Origin: SMWN01 sp965261165
Lineage (GTDB): Bacteria; Pseudomonadota; Gammaproteobacteria; Eutrophobiales; Eutrophobiaceae
NCBI GenBank assembly: GCA_965261165.1
Contig: OZ253445.1
Coordinates: 930,001-994,000 of the forward strand
Reading direction: 5' to 3'
DNA: 64,000 nt
Shown here: positions 45,130 through 52,308 of the stretch, piece after piece
Layout: each line of letters opens with the position of its first letter
Numbering within the stretch: the first letter of the stretch is position 1
Notes under the pieces: model-generated
Databases searched by the model: none
What the model was told of the DNA's origin: nothing
Seen by the model: the letters and a program-made list of their open reading frames with translations, nothing else
Position numbers and translations under genes: made by a program

Positions 45130-46309
45130 TCATTCTTTGCAACAGGATCTATGAGGATCTTGTTCATTGAAGTAGTTATTAATTTTGCAGATAGATGAAA
45201 TACATCCTTACCGCTCACATTAGTTTTCTGTCACAGGCGATCTAAATTGCGCGTCTGAAAATCTCTCGGATGATTCGACAATCTGTATTAACGAAAAGAC
45301 ATTGAATGACTCCCCTTGGATTTGTAACTCACCATTTTTTTATGACTAAACGTGTTAATCACATATCGTCTGGGATAATGCTTGTAATTTCGTTAAACAA
45401 TTCAACGCTACTTTAATTGTGAGACCTTTGCATAATTCACACTAATTCTACCAATGTTTAAGATACTCATCCTTACTAGCATGGGATGACCTAAGTGATG
45501 AATATACTGAAACAAATGCGTTATTTGGAGGCGCATTGCGTCTGAATGTTCGATAATTGAGAGGTTTTTATGGTGTTGATGTGACGATTGAGGGAAAATT
45601 CTCGCAAAACGAAACCTTTTCATACAAACTTTATATAATAATGATGTTGCCTATATGATATTACCTGTACATTTTGTTCGGTGGTTTTGAATTATGCAAA
45701 AGTCTCATTGTATTTTTATGTTTGTTTTCCAGCAAATGAATTTGCTCAATAATATTTTGTTTCTCATCTTTTAATTTTTGCAGCTCAATGACGGTTTTTC
45801 TATTTATCTTTATCTCTCTTTTATAGAGTATCGAGTCGCTGTGCTTATTGTATTAGCGGCACATAAAGAACGGTAAGGAATAAGAAAAAAACAGATGCGG
45901 CCAAGGATAAAGTGAGATAATAAATATTGTTATTTGTATTGTCTCGTTGTTCCTTTGTTATTAAATTGATGTCTGTTTCATCAGGATGCCGAGAAACATA
46001 TTTTAGTGCATCAACCGTAATCCCCCAATTATTTAGTAATGTCAGAAATGGATTAATGTTTTATCTGAGCACAAGAAAGAGCTCGACTTGCAACTTGTTT
46101 GCTTGTTTATCATGACCAACAATTTGATGATCATAATAAACTTGATTCTGACTAAAAGGGGTTCTACGATTCAGTTCAAAACCAAGCGCTTCCCTGAGGT
46201 TTGATTCAGCTGCTGATGGAAACGACAGCGTCTTCTTAAGCAGTATATTTTCAGGGGCAACTAAAACTAATTTTGCATGTTCTTCCTGGGTAAGCTGTGT
46301 CTGTTTCAT
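45130..46309 (-). pseudogene. gspL: GspL-like protein, split by inverted-repeat element and frameshifts
   Basis: The start (MKQTQLTQEEHAKLVLVAPE, FPSAAESNLREALGFELNRR) is the cytoplasmic/PilM-PilN-type region, followed in shifted frames by a membrane helix (YYLTLSLAASVFFLFLTVLY) and coiled-coil. The periplasmic end, WLTRLV…GELQIQG…IVESSERFSDAQFRSPVTEN, is beyond the 286-bp element at 45421-45706. Several stops and frame changes accompany the insertion. Gene order L-M-D agrees with Xanthomonas-type gsp operons. Confidence 0.72.
45421..45706. mobile_element. 286-bp non-autonomous element with terminal inverted repeats
   Basis: The left end GAGACCTTTGCATAATTCA and the right end TGAATTATGCAAAAGTCTC are inverted repeats with one mismatch in 19. 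ATTGT flanks both sides (45416-45420 and 45707-45711), which reads as a target-site duplication of 5 bp (a 3-bp TTG alternative exists if the ends include one more base). No transposase is encoded. A diverged relative lies at 27641-27963. It interrupts the gspL remnant. Confidence 0.85.
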
Positions 46310-47041
46310 TATGCTCCTCTTTCTTGGTGGTTAGAGAAAGCTGTGAATAATAACGCAGCTTACCCGCTAACCAACTCATTAAGAGTTGCACTTAAAAATT
46401 GAATTCATATTATAAATCTAAACGATAAATTATATTCAGTTGTTTACAGTAATATCCGAGAAAAATGAATTTCCATCATATTTTCATATCACTGCCATAT
46501 TTGAGCCACATTGTTACTGCACTATATAACTCTCACTAGAATTAATTGGAGTTAAAATGAAAAATACGATCACTGCTTTTAAAGATGAATCTTTCTTTGA
46601 TTCTGACACTATTCATAAAAACCAGATTCTACAGCACCAGGCTATAGATCCCCCCCTAAGTTTACCTTAAGGATGGTCTTCAGAAATATTATTATTTCAT
46701 TGAAGAACAAAGGAATAATATCGAGCAACTACGTTCCCTGAAATTACATATACAAGCTACAGGGAAAATATGCCAGAAAGCTTGGCATTGGGGTCGATTT
46801 TATAAATCATTTCATCCTATGCATGAATCATTCTGACTAACCACCTGGCGGAAAACGACAGATGATGAGAAACGGGTTCGTTTCAATGAACAATTAAACT
46901 ATTTGGCGACTCAGACTATTCGATTTAAATATGCGTACGAATTTTTATTAAAAATTGAAGATAGGTTTTGGCGTTATAAAAATAATATTCAAGTTTATGA
47001 TTCAACATCCTAACTTATGTTATCTATCCTGGAATATAACC
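46310..47041 (+). pseudogene. Decayed unidentified gene(s)
   Basis: Between about 46557 and 47014 the plus strand holds pieces in several frames: MKNTITAFKDESFFDSDTIH, LQKYYYFIEEQRNNIEQLRS, GKICQKAWHWGRFYKSFHPM and RFNEQLNYLATQTIRFKYAY with EFLLKIEDRFWRYKNN. The amino-acid-like composition across frames indicates a former coding region of about 150 codons, broken by at least three stops or shifts. I recognise no family. 46310-46556 shows nothing. Confidence 0.5.
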
Positions 47042-47422
47042 CTAATAAAAAAGATGCTCTGCGATATAGGCAAAGAAAAAACCTACACACAATATTCCTA
47101 CTGAAATCCAATATAGCCAACAGTTCCATTGATGTGCCTTGGTACATAAGGCAGCTAACCCTGGATCAGTGGGACAGACACGCCCTGGTCGATAAAGTAA
47201 CCAACCTCCTAAAAAAAATAATAAACATGATCCAGTAAATACCCATTTTTTGTGTAAGCTCAGAGTGATCAGAAATGGTAGATTAGATGCCATAGCAGCA
47301 ACTACAGCGCCCATGCCCAGACTTACAAGCATGATAGGTAAAGCACAACACAATAAGGTGCCGACAGAAGTAAATAAAATAAGCCAGCCCCATTTTTTTT
47401 GTTCGAGTTCTTGTTTTCGCAT
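47042..47422 (-). CDS. MerT-like metal-transport membrane protein
   Basis: A 126-residue protein with about four membrane helices. The first helix carries a Cys pair (SVGTLLCCALPIML) and a loop has CPTDPGLAALC, the arrangement seen in MerT-type mercuric importers (vicinal Cys in helix 1, further Cys pair in a cytoplasmic loop). Length is close to MerT (116). No merA or merR is nearby; instead a heavy-metal-associated protein and an outer-membrane-type protein precede it, so the substrate may be another soft metal (inference). Confidence 0.7.
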   Translation of the reverse strand: MRKQELEQKKWGWLILFTSVGTLLCCALPIMLVSLGMGAVVAAMASNLPFLITLSLHKKWVFTGSCLLFFLGGWLLYRPGRVCPTDPGLAALCTKAHQWNCWLYWISVGILCVGFFFAYIAEHLFY

Positions 47423-47448
47423 GATTGATCTCTTAAAAAAAGTAACAC

Positions 47449-48327
47449 CTAAAAAGTTATGCCTATGGCAATTGAAAATTCAGAGCCACGAGAGTTGCTA
47501 ATACCACTCTTTTTTTCATACACAGAATGTTTGTATTCAGTACGAAACATAAAGTTATCTTTGTAGAGAACCAATACAGGCCCCATCTGTATCCGCTGCC
47601 CGCCTGAAGCTGTAGTTAAAGTAGCACTATTTGGATCATCATTATAACGAGCTGTTATATCCCACATTACAAAGACACCGGAATTTGTTTCATTACTATG
47701 AAAGGGGTGATAACCTAAATTGATGTCCAACCCGAGTTCATCTCCTTCATTCATTCCATGCTCGCCTTCTGTATTGAGCCAGTAAATGAGATCGATCAAC
47801 GTGTAATATTTAGGGCTTTCGCTACTGTAAGAAAAGCTTAATCCCAAATCCACACTACCATCACTAATGGGGAAATCTCCGGATGAACTACCTGTAGGGA
47901 CACGAACTGAAGGAGTAAAACTAAAATTTTCCGTGAATGCTCTTTTGTTGCGGTAGTATTTCAAGGGTAAGCCCAAGATCAGATCGCCTGGGCCAGCATT
48001 TGATTGCCGTACTCCAACGCTAGCAATTTTCTTTGTTCGTCTTTGCTCGACATAGGGTAATTTGAATGTTGCACGAATAGAACGATCAAAAGTGTAAATA
48101 CCTTCCAGCCATAGTGTCTCTACATAGCGTTTTAATCCAAGAGGATTAGATATCTCGGAATCTCCATCCATTAAATCATTTGATCCATAATTCTGATAAC
48201 GAACCTGATAACCAAATCCTTCACTCCAGCGAGGCGCCATATCCATGACCGGTTGATGTGCTGATACTGAAAATGAACATATCCAGATTGACAATAAGAA
48301 AAGTGATTTTTTTATTTTAAGCACCAT
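47449..48327 (-). CDS. Exported outer-membrane beta-barrel-like protein
   Basis: A 292-residue protein with a signal peptide (KSLFLLSIWICSFSVSAHQP) and alternating aromatic/polar strands, ending in a strand with terminal Phe (EFSIAIGITF), typical of outer-membrane barrels. Segments such as RATFKLPYVEQRR, GPGDLILGLPLKYY and PTGSSSGDFPISDGSVDLGL resemble the transporter/phenol-degradation MetA-like family. Its start overlaps the end of the HMA gene by 11 bp, so the two are probably co-translated. A role in metal handling is inferred only from the neighbours. Confidence 0.72.
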   Translation of the reverse strand: MVLKIKKSLFLLSIWICSFSVSAHQPVMDMAPRWSEGFGYQVRYQNYGSNDLMDGDSEISNPLGLKRYVETLWLEGIYTFDRSIRATFKLPYVEQRRTKKIASVGVRQSNAGPGDLILGLPLKYYRNKRAFTENFSFTPSVRVPTGSSSGDFPISDGSVDLGLSFSYSSESPKYYTLIDLIYWLNTEGEHGMNEGDELGLDINLGYHPFHSNETNSGVFVMWDITARYNDDPNSATLTTASGGQRIQMGPVLVLYKDNFMFRTEYKHSVYEKKSGISNSRGSEFSIAIGITF

Positions 48328-48754
48328 CTGCCTTATGCAGCGTCACCTTCCCATCAGCATCACTCACATAAGCCTCGACTGGCTCATAGCCACCTTTAAG
48401 AATGGATTTAAAGACTTGCTCTAGATCTAAGAGGTCATTAGGTTTGATAGCAATGGTAACTTTTTGATCTTCAATTTCGACTTTCACACCTTTCGTGTAT
48501 TTTGATTTGTCGATAAATGGAAGTTTCGATAAATTACGCGTAACCCCTTGTGAACAGAAAGAGCAGACTATTCCATGCACAATAATGACAGTTTCGCTCG
48601 GTAGTACAGATACATCAGCAGCGTCAACAGGCTTATCAAATCTTGGTTTAGATTTATGATCATGCCCTTCGAACCCATTGTGTTCAGCATAAACGGGAAT
48701 TGATCCCACTGAGATAAACAGCACGAATGCTGAAAGAATTTTTCTTTTAAACAT
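48317..48754 (-). CDS. Periplasmic heavy-metal-associated (HMA) domain protein
   Basis: A 145-residue protein from the ATG at 48754 with a signal peptide (MFKRKILSAFVLFISVG, ending near VYAEH), a short His-rich stretch (EHNGFEGHDHK) and an HMA fold: VHGIVCSFCSQGVTRNL keeps the CxxC metal site, followed by VKVEIEDQKVTIAI and SILKGGYEPVEAYV. A second ATG 21 bp upstream arises from a tandem copy of the ribosome site and start codon. Probably binds Cu, Hg or a similar ion in the periplasm and hands it to the MerT-like neighbour (inference). Confidence 0.82.
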   Translation of the reverse strand: MFKRKILSAFVLFISVGSIPVYAEHNGFEGHDHKSKPRFDKPVDAADVSVLPSETVIIVHGIVCSFCSQGVTRNLSKLPFIDKSKYTKGVKVEIEDQKVTIAIKPNDLLDLEQVFKSILKGGYEPVEAYVSDADGKVTLHKADGA

Positions 48755-48854
48755 AACAACCTCATTTTTAAACATAACAACCTTATAATAAACAAACTAA
48801 TTCTTTAAATACGCTGATGCATAACTCCTGCATCACTCGTATCTCACTTCAGAT

Positions 48855-49208
48855 TTAAAGTATTATTTTTGGAGGTCGTATCGGTGGTGAGGAACTATTG
48901 GGAACTGTATGTTCGTTCTGAAGAAATTGGACTGATTGTTGAATCATTTGCACGATTATTAACGACGAATTGGAAATAAATACTATTGAGCTACTACATA
49001 TATTCATATCCTGACAGCAATTATTTGATGAGCTATCTGAAGACTTTTTTTGATCGGTATGACAATTATTACTTATCGTGTCTAAGGGCGTCTGCTGTGT
49101 ATCAGTCTTATCAGACATGTCACAGCAACGTAGTACACTGCCTGCAGTTACATTTAGCGCAAAACTACAGAGTACAACAAGGTAGATTATTCCAGATAGC
49201 TTATGCAT
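48855..49208 (-). CDS. Exported Cys-rich protein, DUF2946-like
   Basis: A 117-residue protein with a signal peptide (MHKLSGIIYLVVLCSFALNV) and many Cys (RCCDM, NNCHTDQ, NNCCQDMNIC), a hydrophobic stretch and a Pro-rich tail. The pattern resembles small metal-binding DUF2946-type proteins that accompany copper-handling genes, but similarity is only in composition. It lies 101 bp upstream of the HMA gene on the same strand and could lead the same operon. Confidence 0.55.
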   Translation of the reverse strand: MHKLSGIIYLVVLCSFALNVTAGSVLRCCDMSDKTDTQQTPLDTISNNCHTDQKKSSDSSSNNCCQDMNICSSSIVFISNSSLIIVQMIQQSVQFLQNEHTVPNSSSPPIRPPKIIL

Positions 49209-49315
49209 GCTTTCAAGTTTAGTCCGATTACAGTAAAAAAAGATACACTAACGTGTTAGTAATTGGATTTATAGCAAAGTTCAATGGACATTGGGAACTG
49301 CAAGTTATAGCAGAC

Positions 49316-49755
49316 TTACTTTGTTTTTTTCTTCACATACAAATCCGTGATACTACCGGCCTGTATCTCTGCTGAGAAATTAAGTGTTTCAGAAAAGGTG
49401 GGGATGAGGATGAATCGTTAGACTTATATCTTCCCAATCTGCGCCCATTTCTAATGCTAATACGGCTTCGGCGATTAGTCCCCCCCCCCCCCCGCATTTG
49501 GACCAACAATACCTGCGTCAAGTATTCGCTGATTGTCTGGATTCCATAATATTATTGTCAACCCTTCATCACGACCAATACTCAAGGCACGGCCACTGGC
49601 GGCCCAGGGGGAAACAGATTTTTCATATTTAATATGAGCTTTTCTTAGCATCGGTTTCTGCCAATTCCATCCATGCGAGCTCAGGATCAGGGTACGCAGC
49701 TGAGGGAATAGTTAAGGCATCAAAAGATAAACCTACCCCAGTTTGACTCACCCTT
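49316..49755 (-). pseudogene. lpd: Dihydrolipoamide dehydrogenase C-terminal remnant
   Basis: In successive frames it encodes FDALTIPSAAYPDPELAWME, PWAASGRALSIGRDEGLTII, RILDAGIVGPNAG and LIAEAVLALEMGADWEDISL with TIHPHPTFSETLNF, ITDLYVKKK. These match the dimerisation domain of Lpd, including the active-site HPHPT motif. The N-terminal FAD/NAD domains are missing. A run of 14 G residues (minus strand) replaces the codons after VGPNAG and shifts the frame. Confidence 0.8.
49480..49493. repeat. Poly-C tract (C14 on plus strand)
   Basis: Fourteen consecutive C residues at 49480-49493 inside the lpd remnant. Such tracts slip in replication and are also prone to sequencing error. Confidence 0.85.
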
Positions 49756-49818
49756 TCTAAAAGGGACGGTTGTCCTAGAGGAGAGTGAAGATAACAAGAG
49801 CAATAAGAAAGAGATTTA

Positions 49819-49903
49819 AGTGCGGAATTTAAACAAGAAGCGGTGAGATTACTGGAGCAAGGCGATAAAGAAGTCTCGCAGTTAGCCAGAGAACCGGGTG
49901 TTG
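49819..49903 (+). pseudogene. IS3-family orfA fragment
   Basis: One frame encodes SAEFKQEAVRLLEQGDKEVS and QLAREPGV, the helix-turn-helix start of IS3-type OrfA (usual form: EFKxEAVRLxxxGxxxVSQLARELGV). It has no start codon and breaks off at about 49903, where Rhs sequence on the opposite strand begins. Confidence 0.7.
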
Positions 49904-49905
49904 CT

Positions 49906-50109
49906 GATGATGTTTTGTGCGCTGCCATTGAAGGTGGTGTCTATGGCCTTGACACGTCGTAAGCCATCTCGGCTGTAGTCTACTACTCTGCCACTTGGTA
50001 AGGTCATCTGGGTAATATGGTCGCCATCGTCATAGAGATAACCCATCTTGTAGCGGGTGCCTTGGCTTTCGGTAAAGCTACCGTTGCTTATGTTGCTATT
50101 TAAAACCAA
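49906..50109 (-). pseudogene. Rhs YD-repeat fragment
   Basis: A 68-codon stretch with YD-repeat sequence: MGYLYDDGDHITQMTLPSGR followed by VVDYSRDGLRRVKAIDT. Its first part (NGSFTESQGTR) and about 80 bp upstream are nearly identical to the start of the Rhs fragment at 52309-53310. It breaks into IS3 sequence at 49905. A relic of Rhs module shuffling. Confidence 0.75.
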
Positions 50110-50333
50110 AGAATACTTTCCTAGTTATGTTTCCTGGCCATGCTCTAAACTCCTTTTCAATTAAATAATTCTGTCACCTTTTTCACAGTAATCAGATTAA
50201 GGGGCTTGTCACAAACTAATAATTTATTTCAACATCATTAAAAAAAGACGCGGCCCGTTTAATTCAGGGCTAGGGTAATTCTGTTCGTTATTTATACCGG
50301 TTTAAATATCTAATTTGGTACATTTGCCTTTAT

Positions 50334-50672
50334 CTATCCGCCAGTAAATATGGTTAAGGAGACGCCTCCACAAACAACCCAATCAATAAAAATAAAAAAA
50401 AGAATATATTTACGATAAATTAAAAATTTATCATTAACCTTAAAACATAAGGCATATAAGACAACACATAATAATACTATTGGAATCAATGAAAACAGTG
50501 ATTCACGCACAAGAATAAATGGAGATAATCCAAATAAAATTAATGCAGATATAGTAGTAAAGAATGTTGAAAAAGCTAATTCTTTAAATAAAAAAAACAA
50601 TAAGAAGATTAGATATACACCAATTCCGGCATATAAAATATCTTTAAGAAAGCTTTTAATTCTTACATCCAT
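50334..50672 (-). CDS. Candidate immunity protein: small four-helix membrane protein
   Basis: A 112-residue very hydrophobic protein (helices at about 14-28, 32-50, 58-78 and 88-108) directly downstream of the Rhs C-terminal module at 50691-51353 (18-bp gap). No family recognised. In Rhs loci the gene right after the toxin tip normally encodes its cognate immunity protein; a membrane-spanning product would fit a toxin acting at the inner membrane or periplasm (inference). It appears lower in G+C than its neighbours, as usual for such genes. Confidence 0.55.
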   Translation of the reverse strand: MDVRIKSFLKDILYAGIGVYLIFLLFFLFKELAFSTFFTTISALILFGLSPFILVRESLFSLIPIVLLCVVLYALCFKVNDKFLIYRKYILFFIFIDWVVCGGVSLTIFTGG

Positions 50673-50690
50673 AACAGAGTAATCAAGGAG

Positions 50691-51353
50691 CTACTTCTGA
50701 TCATTAAAATAGTTATATGATTCAATAGCTGCTGGAATACCTTCAAATGCTGGACCACCTGTATCCCAGAATGTATGACCAAGAACGTCTAACATATCAT
50801 CCAAATCATATTCACTAACTGGTCCATCTGGCATGGGATATTCATCAGGGGTGCCTTTACAACCTGCATATTTATGATTTTCATCTACAAGCCCTCCATC
50901 ATCATCATAAAAGCATTCTGCAATTGGACCTTCATCACATTTATCATCCCTTACCTCAAGGAATCCCCTAAAACCACAATGGAATACGCGAGGATCACCA
51001 ACATAAGGTTTCCAATCAGAATTATGTATTGGCGGTAAAGATGGACACGATGCAGTTAATCCATTTATATCAACTCCAATAATTGGATTTTGTTCTACAT
51101 ACCCATAGGTATTCATCCCACCTCTCAACCCTATCGGATCACTGGTAATATACCTGCCTAACTCAGGATCATAATATCTAAAGTGGTTGTAATGCAGATT
51201 AGTCTCCGCATCATAGTATTGTCCAGGAAAGCGAAGGTTGACACTGACACTGCCTGATGCTGGGGTATTCCCAAACGCCTCACCTTCCCAGCGCCAGATG
51301 ACCTTACGTGCCGCATCGACAGGCAAGCCGCTCAAAGTAAAGAAACCATTCAC
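50691..51353 (-). CDS. Truncated Rhs core with C-terminal domain of unknown activity
   Basis: The 220-residue frame contains the end of the Rhs shell: RFPGQYYDAETNLHYNHFRY, YDPELGRYITSDPIG and MNTYGYVEQNPIIGVDINGL. A distinct tip of about 120 residues follows: Cys-rich (ASCPS, FHCGF, DDKCDEGPIAECF, YAGCKG), with VSEYDLDDMLDVLGHTFWDT and AAIESYNYF at the end. The N-terminus (TTDVNGFFTLSGLPVDAARK) comes from an unrelated carboxypeptidase-regulatory-like repeat, so this is a chimaeric piece. The tip's function is unknown to me. The frame is open, but expression as a secreted toxin is doubtful. Confidence 0.7.
   Translation of the reverse strand: MNGFFTLSGLPVDAARKVIWRWEGEAFGNTPASGSVSVNLRFPGQYYDAETNLHYNHFRYYDPELGRYITSDPIGLRGGMNTYGYVEQNPIIGVDINGLTASCPSLPPIHNSDWKPYVGDPRVFHCGFRGFLEVRDDKCDEGPIAECFYDDDGGLVDENHKYAGCKGTPDEYPMPDGPVSEYDLDDMLDVLGHTFWDTGGPAFEGIPAAIESYNYFNDQK
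51055..51318. repeat. Rhs core repeat, copy 1
   Basis: 264 bp nearly identical to 52703-52966 (offset 1648 bp, no length change seen). It encodes the Rhs end-of-shell consensus (…YDAETNLHYNHFRYYDPELG…). The similarity stops where the C-terminal tips start, the normal place of tip exchange. Confidence 0.85.
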
Positions 51354-51640
51354 GTCTGTGGTGGTGGTGACCCCACTATTTAAAAAGCTAATGCAATTAG
51401 GGTATTGCCTATACTTACATGAAACGATAAGACAGATTCATACTCGGCTAAGAATACTATTATCAATAGACTTGACCAGTTTATTCTACTCTTGGTGTCT
51501 TCGCGGAACTGACAGTACTCAATTACTCAGGCACTGCTCCGCTGTACTACCGGGGTGAATGCGCAATTCCCCGGACGGGACCTTAATCCGCTAGATAGCT
51601 TGCTAGTAACGGCGTACTACCTGACCCCGTTGTTTTGACC
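51354..51640. other. Junction region between Rhs modules
   Basis: No gene I can support. On the minus strand the start (NSGVTTTDVNG…) continues the unrelated repeat found at the N-terminus of the 50691-51353 frame; the rest, including a GC-rich stretch around 51530-51620, looks like debris from recombination. Confidence 0.4.
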
Positions 51641-52306
51641 TCAATGTGATAGTAAGAGATAAATTCTAAACCAATTTAATTGACATTGATCATTTAATTG
51701 ACATTGATCTAAACTAAATTCAAACCCAGACCTCACATCATAAACTCTATGATCATCTAGCATTTTTTTGTCATCATATCTGTAAGCGTAAAAAGAAGAG
51801 TTCTCAAACGAGGGTTTACCAAAAAAATATTTAATGTTAGAAACTTCTAAATCTAGCGATAATTCATTGACTTTCATCGTCTTGCGATCAATTAAATTAG
51901 ACTTTGCACATCTCTTTGGATCAGTAAAGTCAGCTTTCCCAATCCATATAGCGGTGATGGTACTCCACCCACCTAAAGGGCCAGACTGAAATATTACACT
52001 GGTATCATCTTCTTCTGATCTATAGCAAATCAGTTTTGGAGAATAGTTTTTCCTATTTGGTCTATAAAACATCGACTCACCAAAAATAGCAATCACTTCA
52101 TCAAATGTTGATGTGCCTATTATTATATTTGCTATTCTTAAATAGCTCTTATCAATAGTTTTATTATCGTATCTTGAATCCCATCCTAGTTCACCTAGTT
52201 CAGGTAAAGCAAATGGAACATCTGCAACACTTGCGCATGAAATTAAAAAACACATAATGAAACTTAATGTTTTCCTTATATTCTTACGTATGAAATTAAT
52301 TTCCAT
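51641..52306 (-). CDS. Candidate periplasmic immunity protein for the Tlde1-like Rhs tip
   Basis: A 221-residue protein with a signal peptide (basic start NFIRKNIRKTLSFIMCFLIS, cleavage near ASVADVPFA). The mature part includes NIIIGTSTFDEVIAIFGESM and SGPLGGWSTITAIWIGK; no family recognised. It begins 3 bp after the stop codon of the Tlde1-like Rhs module, the normal place for the cognate immunity gene. Immunity proteins against peptidoglycan-targeting effectors must be exported, which the signal peptide fits. An 18-bp duplication near the 3' end repeats QCQLN. Confidence 0.65.
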   Translation of the reverse strand: MEINFIRKNIRKTLSFIMCFLISCASVADVPFALPELGELGWDSRYDNKTIDKSYLRIANIIIGTSTFDEVIAIFGESMFYRPNRKNYSPKLICYRSEEDDTSVIFQSGPLGGWSTITAIWIGKADFTDPKRCAKSNLIDRKTMKVNELSLDLEVSNIKYFFGKPSFENSSFYAYRYDDKKMLDDHRVYDVRSGFEFSLDQCQLNDQCQLNWFRIYLLLSH

Positions 52307-52308
52307 AG

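Noticed and set aside
51238..51558. 106-residue plus-strand ORF over the Rhs core
   Set aside because: Shadow of the minus-strand Rhs sequence extended into junction debris; no recognisable protein.
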